Position numbers and translations under genes: made by a program. The notes under the pieces are model-generated. The model searched no databases. It saw only the letters and a program-made list of their open reading frames with translations, and had not been told where the DNA came from. From Desulfoluna spongiiphila (GTDB taxonomy: Bacteria > Desulfobacterota > Desulfobacteria > Desulfobacterales > Desulfolunaceae): DNA of 64,000 nt. Positions within the stretch are counted from its first letter, which is position 1. Every line of letters starts with the position of its first letter. Below, piece after piece: positions 45,201-53,800 of this stretch. The stretch covers positions 372,001 through 436,000 of the forward strand of contig NZ_FMUX01000001.1 of the NCBI RefSeq assembly GCF_900101345.1, written 5' to 3'.

Positions 45201-46025
45201 ATCCATGTGGCAAGCACCCGGGTTGCACGCCCCAAGGTGATCATCCCCGCCTTTCCCGGCACCAACTGCGAGCTCGACACCCAGCGCGCCTTTGAACGCG
45301 CCGGGGCCGACGCCGAGGTGGTGGTCTTCAAAAACCTCACTGCCGCCTGGGTGGAAGAGTCCATCGCCACCCTGGCGGGCAAAATCAAAGGGGCCCAGAT
45401 CATCGCCCTGCCCGGCGGGTTCTCCGCAGGGGACGAGCCCGAAGGATCCGGCAAGTTCATTGCCTCCATCTTCAAAAACGAACAGATCAAGGACGCTGTC
45501 CACGGCCTCTTAAACGACCGGGACGGCCTCATGCTCGGCATCTGCAACGGCTTCCAGGCCCTTGTGAAACTGGGCCTCCTGCCCTTCGGAGAGATCCGCA
45601 CCCTCTCCGAGACAGCCCCCACCCTCACCTACAACAAGATCGGCCGCCACGTGGCCCGCTACGCCAAGACGCGCGTCGCCTCCAACCTCTCGCCCTGGCT
45701 TGCCGGCACCGAGGTGGGCGAGGTGTTCGAGTCCCCCCTCTCCCACGGCGAAGGGCGCTTCTTTGCAAACGAGGAGGTCCTTGAAGGACTCATCAAGGCG
45801 GGACAGATCGCCACCCAGTACGTGGACGAAGACGGAAACGCCACCTACGACGGCAGCTTCAACCCCAACGGGTCCATCTACGCCATCGAGGGCATCACCA
45901 GCGCCGACGGTCGTATCCTGGGCAAAATGGGACACAGTGAACGCATCGGAAACCATGTGGCCGGAAACATTTACGGCAAAACAGATATGAAGATTTTTGA
46001 GTCTGGGGTAAGGTACTTCCAGTAA
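42270..46025 (+). CDS. purL: Phosphoribosylformylglycinamidine synthase, single-chain
   Basis: The 1251-aa protein catalyses ATP- and glutamine-dependent conversion of FGAR to FGAM, the fourth step of purine synthesis. It has the N-terminal PurS-like part, the two AIRS-like ATPase domains (EMKAIDTYWSDHCRHTTF, FGGAATCLGGAIRD), and a C-terminal class I glutaminase (PGTNCELDTQRAF; GGFSAGDEPEGSGKFI; LGICNGFQALVKLGLLPFG). The N-terminal sequence resembles the shorter single-chain form common in Clostridia rather than the 1290-1300-aa enterobacterial PurL. The ATG at 42270 has AGGGG eight bases upstream. purF follows 24 bases after its stop. Confidence 0.95.
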   Translation: MPNRIRRVFVEKKLNFKVEADHLLSDLTHNLNIDGVSDVRIINCYECTGFDDATFELAKANVFSEPNIDEVYEAPSRFTKSDFVFRMGLLPGQFDQRADSAMQCVQLLTAGERPLIRASRVIAVNGTISEADKAKIKTHMINVVESCELGLELPETIEMDAVVPEDVMVFEGFTDFTEAELAAFKDAEGFAMSMGDILSCQAYFKGTEKRNPTITEMKAIDTYWSDHCRHTTFMTEIEEVKIREGKYADEIQKAYDLYRADRVACGAKKPECLMDLACIAAKSLKNDGYLKDIDVSEEINACSINVDVDVDGSEEKVPYLVMFKNETHNHPTEIEPFGGAATCLGGAIRDPLSGRSYVYQAMRITGAADPRTPFEETLPGKLPQRTISKRAAHGYSSYGNQIGVTTGFVKEYYNDRFVAKRMEVGAVIAATPKDQVIREVPEPGDIVILVGGRTGRDGCGGATGSSKEHTEESLATCGAEVQKGNAPEERKIQRLFRNEAVSKMIIRCNDFGAGGVSVAVGELADSIDIYLDRVPKKYDGLDGTELAISESQERMAVVVRRENAEEFIRLAGDENLEATAIADITDTGRLRIQWRGNWIIDVSRAFLDTNGVSQSTKIEVESPVAEACVFDKKEDADLAEAWFNTLSDLNVASQKGLVELFDSTIGAGSALMPHGGKTYRTPTEGMAAKIPVEHGDTSTGTLMAHGYNPEMAIWSPFHGGLYAVVESVAKVVAMGGDYRDIYLSLQEYFEKLRGEAVRWGKPFAALLGAYRAQKEFKIGAIGGKDSMSGSFKDLDVPPSLISFAVAATDLNRLITPEFKREGSRVVMIRANRNDADIIDFDDLKEKYDRITRLMAEGHIISAHTVSKGGAMAAISKMCFGNTLGMDVNPEITKEILTDEAIGSLILEVSSEKELAELFTSAYVDLGMVTDDATITHGEMTLALSDLITAWEAPLNDIFEIKEDHHGPIETLSHTAKTIHVASTRVARPKVIIPAFPGTNCELDTQRAFERAGADAEVVVFKNLTAAWVEESIATLAGKIKGAQIIALPGGFSAGDEPEGSGKFIASIFKNEQIKDAVHGLLNDRDGLMLGICNGFQALVKLGLLPFGEIRTLSETAPTLTYNKIGRHVARYAKTRVASNLSPWLAGTEVGEVFESPLSHGEGRFFANEEVLEGLIKAGQIATQYVDEDGNATYDGSFNPNGSIYAIEGITSADGRILGKMGHSERIGNHVAGNIYGKTDMKIFESGVRYFQ

Positions 46026-46049
46026 ACAGGCATGATTAAAGGATTCACA

Positions 46050-47450
46050 ATGAATTGCGACAAGTTTAAAGACGAATGCGGTGTCCTGGGTATCTTCTCC
46101 AAGACAAGCCGAAACCTTTCACGCCGGGTCGCCTTCGGACTCATCTCCCTTCAGCACCGGGGCCAGGAGAGCGCAGGCATTGCCGCTTACGACGAAGGCA
46201 AGGTCCGCCACTACAAGGAGATGGGCCTGGTCCAGGACGTCTTCAACAACGACATCCTGGAAAGCCTCAAGGGCACCATCAGCGTGGGACACGTGCGGTA
46301 CTCCACCACGGGAGAGTCCCACGTCTCCAACGCCCAGCCCCTGGTCATCAACTACCGGGGGGGCAGCATCGCCCTCACCCACAACGGCAACCTGGTGAAC
46401 GCCGACAAGATCCGGGACGAACTGGAGCTCTCCGGCTCCATCTTCCAGACCTCCATCGACACCGAGGTGATTGCCAACCTCATCGCCAAGAACTACTCCC
46501 TGGGGTTTAAGGAGTCCATCCTCAAGACCGTGCAGCAGATCAAAGGGGCCTTTGCCCTGGTCATCGTCTGCGAGGGCAAACTCATCGGCGTGCGGGACCC
46601 CAACGGCCTGCGCCCCTTATGCATCGGCAAGCTCCCCGACGGCGGCCTGGTCCTCTCCTCCGAGAGCTGCGCCCTGGACGTGGTAGGCGCCGAGCTCGTG
46701 CGGGACGTGAAAAACGGCGAGATGGTCATCATCGATGAAAACGGCATCGAATCCATCACCTACGACGACAGCAAGCGCGTTGCCCACTGCATCTTCGAAT
46801 ACGTCTACTTTGCCCGTCCCGACAGCATCATCGACGGGGTCAGCGTCTCCAGCTCCCGTCGCTGCGCAGGAAAGACCCTGGCCAAGGAGCACCCCGTGGA
46901 CGCCGATATCGTCATCGCGGTTCCCGACTCCGGCATCGACGCCGCCATCGGCTTCGGGCAGGAGTCCGGCATCCCCTACGGCATCGGCCTGATCAAAAAC
47001 AAATACATCGGCCGTACCTTTATCCAGCCCGATCAGGAATCCCGTGAGCTGGCCGTCCGCCTCAAGCTCAACGTCCTGAAAGAGAACATCAAGGGCAAAC
47101 GGGTCGTGGTGGTGGATGACTCCATCGTCCGTGGCACCACCAGTCGCAAGATCGTGGACGCCCTGAAAAACGCAGGCGCCACCGAAGTCCACATGCGGGT
47201 GAGCTCCGCCTCGGTAAAATACCCCTGCTTCTTCGGCATCGACACCCCCAACCGCAAACAGCTCGTTGGCTCCTCCAAAAGCGACGAAGAGGTACGCGAA
47301 CTCATCGGCGCTGACTCCCTGGGCTACATCAGCGTAAAAGGCCTCCTGGAGTCTGTGGGCAAAACCAACTGCGACATGTGTACCGCCTGCTTCGACGGAG
47401 ACTACCCCATGGACGTCCCCGAAGAAGTCGACAAAAACATGTTCGAATAG
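46050..47450 (+). CDS. purF: Amidophosphoribosyltransferase
   Basis: The 466-aa enzyme starts purine synthesis, making 5-phosphoribosylamine from PRPP and glutamine. A short propeptide (MNCDKFKDE) precedes the nucleophile Cys of CGVLGIF, and the N-terminal glutaminase motifs (RYSTTGES, LTHNGNL) are intact. The PRPP site VVVDDSIVRGTTSRK is present, as are the C-terminal cysteines (CDMCTAC) of an Fe-S form. The ATG at 46050 is supported by AAGGA; the ATG at 46032 is the alternative. It is co-transcribed with purL. Two repeat elements separate it from purM. Confidence 0.95.
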   Translation: MNCDKFKDECGVLGIFSKTSRNLSRRVAFGLISLQHRGQESAGIAAYDEGKVRHYKEMGLVQDVFNNDILESLKGTISVGHVRYSTTGESHVSNAQPLVINYRGGSIALTHNGNLVNADKIRDELELSGSIFQTSIDTEVIANLIAKNYSLGFKESILKTVQQIKGAFALVIVCEGKLIGVRDPNGLRPLCIGKLPDGGLVLSSESCALDVVGAELVRDVKNGEMVIIDENGIESITYDDSKRVAHCIFEYVYFARPDSIIDGVSVSSSRRCAGKTLAKEHPVDADIVIAVPDSGIDAAIGFGQESGIPYGIGLIKNKYIGRTFIQPDQESRELAVRLKLNVLKENIKGKRVVVVDDSIVRGTTSRKIVDALKNAGATEVHMRVSSASVKYPCFFGIDTPNRKQLVGSSKSDEEVRELIGADSLGYISVKGLLESVGKTNCDMCTACFDGDYPMDVPEEVDKNMFE

Positions 47451-47460
47451 CCGGGGGTTC

Positions 47461-47517
47461 GCAAATGCTCCTGGCCTCGTTCCTCGGCCGTCGCATTTGC
47501 TTACGGGCTGCGCCCGT
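47461..47517. repeat. M2-type element, H2+H1 without border
   Basis: H2 has arms GCAAATGC/GCATTTGC (47461-47468, 47493-47500) and the loop CTCGTTCCTCGG; H1 is ACGGGC-TGC-GCCCGT (47503-47517). It lies 10 bases after the purF stop in the usual orientation. The border and H3 are missing. Confidence 0.8.
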
Positions 47518-47641
47518 GGGAGAGCTGATGGCATCATGCAGGTTGCGGTAAATCGTCACCACGACGTTCACAACCGGCCTTCGCCAAAGGCTACGCTCCC
47601 GTTGGACGTCGCGAAAAAAATTGAACCACAAAAGCCGTTTT

Positions 47642-47742
47642 CACGGGCGCAGCCCGTCAGCGAATGTAACTGGCCTGAGGAACGAAGGCCTGGAACATTC
47701 GCAATATGGGGTCCAGGGGATCATCCCCTGGCCGCCGGAGGC
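47642..47742. repeat. Complete M2 element, H1-H2-H3-border
   Basis: H1 ACGGGC-GCA-GCCCGT, H2 with arms GCGAATGT/ACATTCGC and CTGGCC/GGCCTGG-type inner stem around TGAGGAACGAA, H3 with an altered stem CCAGGGGAT/ATCCCCTGG, and the GCCGCCGGAGGC border. It faces the element at 47461, an exception to the usual orientation, and ends 41 bases before purM. Confidence 0.85.
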
Positions 47743-47783
47743 TTATTTTTAATAAAAATTTATCCTGAATGAGGATTAAAGAT

Positions 47784-48824
47784 ATGAGTGAGAAGACGAA
47801 ACTGACGTACGCCGACGCCGGCGTGGACATCGAAGAGGGCGCTGCCGCCGTTGAGAAGATGAAAGCCTATGTGCAGGAGACCTTCACCAAGGGGGTGTTA
47901 GGTGGCCTGGGCGGATTCGGCGGGCTGTTTGAGCTGGATCTGGAAGGGTACAAAAAGCCGGTATTGGTCTCCGGTACCGACGGGGTGGGCACCAAGCTGA
48001 AGATCGCTTTCCTGACGGACGTCCATGATTCTGCCGGCATCGACCTGGTGGCCATGTGCGTCAACGACATCCTGGTCCAGGGGGCAAAGCCCCTCTTCTT
48101 CCTCGACTACATCGCAACGGGCCGCATCAGCTCCGACAAGGTGGCCGACATCGTGAAAGGCATCGCCGAGGGCTGCAAGCAGTCCGGTGCCTCCCTCATC
48201 GGCGGAGAGACCGCTGAAATGCCCGGATTCTACACCGATGACGAGTACGACATCGCGGGCTTTACCGTGGGCATCGTGGAAAAAGAGAAAATCATCGACG
48301 GCAGCAAGATCAAGGACGGAGACGTCCTCATCGGCCTGCCCTCCACGGGCATCCACTCCAACGGCTACTCGCTGGTGCGAAAGCTCTTCTTCGACGTCTT
48401 GGAGATGAAGGTAAGCGACCACGTGGACGAGCTGGGCATGACCCTGGGCGAGGCCCTTCTGGCCCCCACCAAGATCTACGTCAAAGAGATCCTTGAGATC
48501 CTTGCCAACCACCCGGTCAACGGCATGGTCCACGTCACCGGCGGCGGCTTTACCGAAAACATCCCCCGGGTCCTCCCCGAGGGCTTAGGCGCCGACATCA
48601 CCATGGGCAGCTGGGAGATGAACCCCCTTTTCCCCCTCATCCAGGAAAAAGGCAACATTGATGAGGCCGAGATGTTCAAGACCTTTAACATGGGCATCGG
48701 CTTTATCCTCGCCGTTTCCCCCTCAGAGGCCGACGCCATGATGGCGACCATCGAAACCATGGGCGAAAAAGCCTACAAAATCGGAACCGTCACACAAGGG
48801 GAAGGCATCCGGTACATCAAATAA
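47784..48824 (+). CDS. purM: Phosphoribosylformylglycinamidine cyclo-ligase (AIR synthetase)
   Basis: The 346-aa enzyme closes the imidazole ring to make AIR, the fifth purine step, using the FGAM from PurL. The PurM family features are intact: [20 protein letters not shown] at the N terminus, [14 protein letters not shown] (nucleotide binding), the [15 protein letters not shown] segment, [10 protein letters not shown], and [12 protein letters not shown]. The ATG at 47784 is preferred over 47769 because it matches the family N terminus and has AGGA at a good distance. It follows purF after a 333-base gap filled with two repeats, so it may have a separate promoter or be read through. Confidence 0.95.
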   Translation: MSEKTKLTYADAGVDIEEGAAAVEKMKAYVQETFTKGVLGGLGGFGGLFELDLEGYKKPVLVSGTDGVGTKLKIAFLTDVHDSAGIDLVAMCVNDILVQGAKPLFFLDYIATGRISSDKVADIVKGIAEGCKQSGASLIGGETAEMPGFYTDDEYDIAGFTVGIVEKEKIIDGSKIKDGDVLIGLPSTGIHSNGYSLVRKLFFDVLEMKVSDHVDELGMTLGEALLAPTKIYVKEILEILANHPVNGMVHVTGGGFTENIPRVLPEGLGADITMGSWEMNPLFPLIQEKGNIDEAEMFKTFNMGIGFILAVSPSEADAMMATIETMGEKAYKIGTVTQGEGIRYIK

Positions 48825-48827
48825 AGC

Positions 48828-48913
48828 CTGCCACCGGCGGCGAGGTGAGCCACCTCGAAAGCATATTGCAAAAGCGCCTTGTCCCTCGTTCCTCGGGGCA
48901 AGGCGCTTTTGCA
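48828..48913. repeat. M2 element with 15-bp perfect H2 stem
   Basis: Begins three bases after the purM stop with a border variant (CCTGCCACCGGCGGC), H3 CGAGGTG/CACCTCG, then H2 with arms TGCAAAAGCGCCTTG (48867-48881) and CAAGGCGCTTTTGCA (48899-48913) around CCCTCGTTCCTCGGG. The arm sequence is unlike all other copies. Confidence 0.85.
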
Positions 48914-48955
48914 TTTGAGCTTAGGGATTAAGCCCGGGCGTAAGGACCACCGAGA

Positions 48956-49069
48956 CCCGTAGGGTGCATTCCATGCACCAAAACCCACGCCCCCGAATTC
49001 CCACAAACCGTTAGAACATGACAACCTTTTATCCCATCGAACATGGTGCTCAGAGTGCACCCTACAGGG
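48956..49069. repeat. 114-bp inverted-repeat element (GTAGGGTGCA type)
   Basis: CCCGTAGGGTGCATTCCATG then CACC at the left (48956-48979) mirrors GGTGCTCAGAGTGCACC then CTACAGGG at the right (49045-49069). It resembles widespread MITE-like repeats with GTAGGGTGC ends in other bacteria. No open frame lies within it. It sits between purM and the flavoprotein gene. Confidence 0.6.
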
Positions 49070-49148
49070 TAATACGGCTGCCACGGCTGGGGTCCCCACA
49101 TGCGGCGCAGAAGCGGCCCCTGTGTCTTTCGCAACATGAAGACCGCCC

Positions 49149-50309
49149 CTACATCGCCTCCCCCGCGGCCTGCCCCGAAGCCCAGGCCCAGTGGAGATTG
49201 AACCCGCCGAGCTGGCCGGTGACGTCCAAGACCTCACCGGTAAGATAAAGCCCCGGGGTAAGTCGGCTCTCCATGGTTTTGGAGGAGACATCCGCGGTGT
49301 CCACGCCCCCTGCGGTGGCTTCGGCTTTGCGCATGCCTTCGGTGCCTGCGGGGGTGACGGTGTAGGTGTGGACAAGGCGGGTGAGGAGGTCATGGTCTTT
49401 GCGGGTAAGCTGGGCAATCTGTTTCGTTGCCAGCTTAGGCGGCAACAGGGCGATGACCAGGCGTTCGGGAAGAACACGGGCAAGGACGGTACGTACCTGG
49501 GGTTTGCCCCCGGCCCGGTAAAAAAGGGCATCGAGGGGGGTCTCCGGCAGGAAATCCATGGCAAGGGCCATGCCCTTTTCCCATCGGCAGGAGGCCTGGA
49601 GTACCACGGGTCCGCTCACACCTTTGTGGGTGAAAAGAAGGTTTTCGGTAAAACGTGCCCCGCCGACGGTGATGGCAACGGGCAGGGCGATGCCGGTGAG
49701 GCCCCGCAGCGGCCAGTCGCTGGGGAGGGTAAAGGGGACCAGGGCCGGACGGGCCGGGATGATGGTGTGTCCGAACTGCTTGGCGATGTGATGCCCCGTA
49801 TCCGTTGCACCGGCCTGGGGCCAGGCCGGTCCGCCCAGGGCGATGAGGCAGGAGGTGGCCGTCACCTCCCCACGGCCCAGGGTCACGTGGAAATGGTCCT
49901 TTTTCTTAACGGCCCTGATCTCTTCACCCAGGCGCAGGGTCACCCGCGCCCTTCGGCATTCGGACTCCAGGGCAGAGACAACATCCGCCGCAGACTCCCT
50001 GCAGAACAACTGCCCGTGCTCCCGCTCTTCCCAGGGGATGTCGTGGCGTTCAAGGAAGGCCACCAGGTCCCAGGGGGTCAACCGGGCCAGGGCGGATTTC
50101 ACGAAGTGGGGGTTTGCGCAGACAAAATCCCCGGGGGTCAGCCGAAGGTTCGTAAAGTTGCACTTGCCGCCCCCTGCGATGAGCACCTTTCGGCCCGCCC
50201 TCTTTCCGTGATCGATCACACAGACCGATTTCCCGCGACCTGCCGCGGTCATGGCGGCCCAGAGCCCCGAGGCCCCGGCACCTAAAATAACGATATCATA
50301 CTGTGGCAT
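49149..50309 (-). CDS. HI0933/BaiN-family FAD-dependent oxidoreductase
   Basis: The 386-aa protein has an N-terminal dinucleotide fold (DIVILGAGASGLWAAMTAAGRG), the family signature GRKVLIAGGGKCNFTN (about residues 40-55), GALGGPAWPQ-like segment near 155 (LIALGGPAWPQAGATD), the LFTHKGVSGPVVLQAS block (about 225), and a C-terminal GEVLDVTGQLGGFNLHWAWASG flavin contact. This matches the HI0933/BaiN family of flavoproteins, whose members reduce or oxidise varied substrates. The 1,2-dehydration-linked reductive role of BaiN is the best-known case, but the substrate here is unknown. It is divergent from the activase gene. Confidence 0.88.
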   Translation of the reverse strand: MPQYDIVILGAGASGLWAAMTAAGRGKSVCVIDHGKRAGRKVLIAGGGKCNFTNLRLTPGDFVCANPHFVKSALARLTPWDLVAFLERHDIPWEEREHGQLFCRESAADVVSALESECRRARVTLRLGEEIRAVKKKDHFHVTLGRGEVTATSCLIALGGPAWPQAGATDTGHHIAKQFGHTIIPARPALVPFTLPSDWPLRGLTGIALPVAITVGGARFTENLLFTHKGVSGPVVLQASCRWEKGMALAMDFLPETPLDALFYRAGGKPQVRTVLARVLPERLVIALLPPKLATKQIAQLTRKDHDLLTRLVHTYTVTPAGTEGMRKAEATAGGVDTADVSSKTMESRLTPGLYLTGEVLDVTGQLGGFNLHWAWASGQAAGEAM

Positions 50310-50875
50310 GGGAGCTGTCCCCTCAATAGCATTGAAAAAACGCCGGAATCAAAAGGTGTTGCAAGGCAGCCAACGTGAGAGGAATTGAAAGACTGGATCA
50401 AGCCGGGTCCACTGTTCACCTCCTGTGAGCCGGCCGTCGGTCCGGGCGTTCGGTTATAGTGACTTGGAAGGGGAACATCAAGGGAGAAATGCAGATGGGC
50501 ATAAGTTAACCGTTTCTTTACTATACCATACCGTTTCGAATCATGCAGAGCTCCGGCACCGCCACAGGCCCATATTTTTTCAAGCCATGCCAGTCCGCGC
50601 CGTTTCAAGCGATGGGCGGCCATCACCCCGGGAGACCGGGAGACCGGCTGGCAGATTTTTCTTCATAATCCGCTGTGTTTTGGTATCATTGGGCAAGCTG
50701 TTTCCCGGGGTGGAAACAATCACACCCCAAGGCCCCCAAAACGCGTTGTTGCGCACCAGCGCCAAAGCGACCCGCAGCCAGCCTTTTCTTACGTTGATCT
50801 TCCTGCGGCCCTTACCTGCTTCGCGCGCCTGCCCTCGCAACGGATAAACTCAACCACAATGAAAGAACACTCGCC
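50310..50875. other. Gene-free divergent region
   Basis: About 566 bases between two divergent genes hold no credible coding frame; the longest frames lack start sites and family resemblance. It probably carries both promoters. No clear repeat element or hairpin of note was seen. Confidence 0.45.
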
Positions 50876-53800
50876 ATGAAACACTACGCTGTCGGTTTCG
50901 ATATCGGTACGGATTCTGTGCATTCGGTTGTTCTGACACCCCGGTTCGAGGTGGTCCACGCCCCGGATGCCCTGATGCACTTCGGCAACCCCGCAGACGC
51001 CCTCAAAGAGGCCTATGATGAGATCATTGCGCGCTACGGCCGTGAAAACATCGCCACCACAGCCTTTACGGGAAGCGGCGGGGAGTACTTTGCCGAGGCA
51101 TTGAACGTCCCCTTCTTTTACGACACCCTCACCATCCCCGCAGGCGTGGGGATCATTGCGCCGTCGGCCGATCACATCTTCCACATTGGGGCCAAAGACC
51201 CCTACTACTTCAAGCGGGAGACCCTGGCAGGCGGAAACGGGTCACGGGCTTTTGTGCCGGATCATGCCACGGGCACCAAGTGCGGCGGGGGAAGCGGGAT
51301 CCTCATGGCCAAGCAGTGCCGCCGGTTTTTTGAAGGCGAGGTGCCCGTCTCCCTTAGCGAGGACCGAAAAACCAACCGGGGACGCCTTCAGGACCAGCTG
51401 GAGACGATCTTCGGCAAAGCCGAAGCCTCCCTGGAGCAAGCCACCCGGGAGATCGACGTGGGCGGAAGGTGCGGGGTGGTCATCCAGTCCGACATGATCC
51501 ACCTCCAGAACCGGGGGGAAGAGATCCCCAATATCCTCCAGGGCCTTTGCGACCGCATCGTCAAAAATTACCGGTCCGACGTGCTGAAAACACGGGCCTT
51601 TGCCGGAACCGAGCGGGCCGTGGTCACCGGGGGCATCTTCGGCAACCGGCACCTGGTGAACGTCCTTGCCGAAACGTTAAACCTCACCATCGACGTGCCC
51701 GAGCTGTTTCGCAGCGCAGGGGCCATCGGGGCGGTGGTCTGCGCCGGACCTGTTTCCGCCACCTTCCGCAGCGACGCCCTGGTCGCCCTATCCCAGGCGG
51801 AAAAGGGCACCGTCAAGACGGCCCCGGCCCTTTCCACGGCCCTTGGCAGGGTACGCATATACGATGAACCCGCCCGCGTCACAAAAATCCAGGACCTGTC
51901 GGTGTATGACACGGACGGCCCCTCCCACCGGGAGGTGATCCTGGGCATTGACGGCGGCTCCACCACCACCAAGGCCATCGTGGCCGATGCTTCGAACCTT
52001 TCCATCGTGGCCGAGATCTGCCTCAACACCAACGGGCGGCCCCTTCACGCCGCCAAGGAGGTGTTCCGCCAGATACGCTCTGCCCTGGGCGATGCCCTCT
52101 CCATTCAGGCGGTGGCCTACACGGGCTCCTCCGGCGCTTTCTACCACAAGCTCTTCACCGACACGGGAAAAAGCCCGTCGGCCCTTTCCATGGACATCGT
52201 CAAAGACGAAATCACCTGCCATGCCTTCGGGGTCAAACATTTCAACGAAAAGGTGGACACGATCTTCGAACTCGGGGGCCAGGATGCCAAGTTCACCCTC
52301 TTCAATGATGACGGCACCGTCAAAAAGTCCCGCATGAACCTGAGCTGCATGGCCGGAACCGGGCAGACCATGCAGAACATGGTGGAGATGATCGGCCTGG
52401 ATATCGGCACCAGCTTTCACGAATATGCCTTAAGGGCAGCCCGGACTCCCATAGTGGACGACACCTGCGGTGTCTTCACCGAAGCGGGCATCGCCCGGCT
52501 TGTGGCCCTGGGGTTTCCCAAAGAGGAGATCGCTGCGGCCATCGCCTACGGATTCATGGGAGGGTACGTCAACAAGTTCATCGGCAACGAGCCCTTCGGG
52601 GACTTTGCCTCGGCCCAGGGGGGCCCCTTCAAGGGCACAGCCTGCCTTGCGGCCCTTGCCCTGCATACAGGCATGGAGGTCCACGCCTTTCCCCACCGGC
52701 AGCTCTTCGGGGCCCTGGGCGCCGCCATCGCCGCCCGTCAGGCCATGGAAACGTGCCGCAAACAGGGGCAACCCGTTGAATGCAGATTCAGGGGCCTTGG
52801 CCTTGCCGACACGGAATTCACCACCTCAGAGGAACGCTGCAGCCGCCTGGTGGCCGACTCCTGCTCCGTTAAGGACTGCAAGCTGCAGGTCTACACCATC
52901 GGCGACGATCTGGTCCTCTCCGGCGGGGCCTGCCCCAAGGGGAACACAGACTCGGGAACAGCCAAGGCACCGGATTATGTGGCACGGTACAAACGGATGA
53001 TGAACCGCCACCTGGAGCGCTTTACCCAGGCCCTTGACTCCCCGTCGGACAAAGAGCGGGTCCTGATTCCCCGGAGCCTCACCTTCCTCAATGAAAAAGG
53101 GATCTTTTACGCGGCCCTTTATCACCACCTCGGCTTTGAAGTGGCCCTCTCCCCGGAATCCGACGACCGGATCACCAACCTGGGGATCCACTACTCCCAC
53201 TCCGAGACCTGCTTTCCCGTAAAGCTTGCCCACGGCCACACCGCCTTTCTCAAAGAGCACCTCAGAAAAGGAAAGGACAAGGTCCTGCTCGTCAACGCCA
53301 TCGGGGCCCTGTGGGAAAAAAACCGATTCTGCCCGTACGTGGCCGGAGACGGGTTCCTGGCCAAGGATGCCGTGGGCATCGGCAACGACGATGTGCTGCT
53401 TCCCGTCCTCCACTTCGACGACCCGGCCCACCCCATCGAAAAGGCGGTGTGGGAGGACCTCTCCCGTGTGTTCGGACCCCGTTTCTCCCTGGGCCGGGTG
53501 TTTGAGGCCGTGGAAAGCGCCCGGAAAGCTGAAGCCGAATGCCTGTCGGAGATTTACAGCCGGGGAGAAAAAATCATCGCAGGGCTCACGGCCAAGGGGG
53601 AGAAGATCTTCATGGGCATCGGCCGGGGGTACACCCTGCTGGACAACAAAGCCGGCTCACGGATCCACGAACTCTTTGCCTCCCACGGCCTCCATTTTGT
53701 TCCGGCCTTTTTCACGAGGCCGCCGGAGTTTGATATCAACGACATTGCCGAAAACATGTACTGGGTCCAGGGCAAAGCCATCATCCGATACACCCTTGAA

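Noticed and set aside
50425..50847. A 140-codon frame between the flavoprotein and activase genes
   Set aside because: No ribosome-binding site, no domain, and odd residue composition; it lies in a likely double-promoter region.
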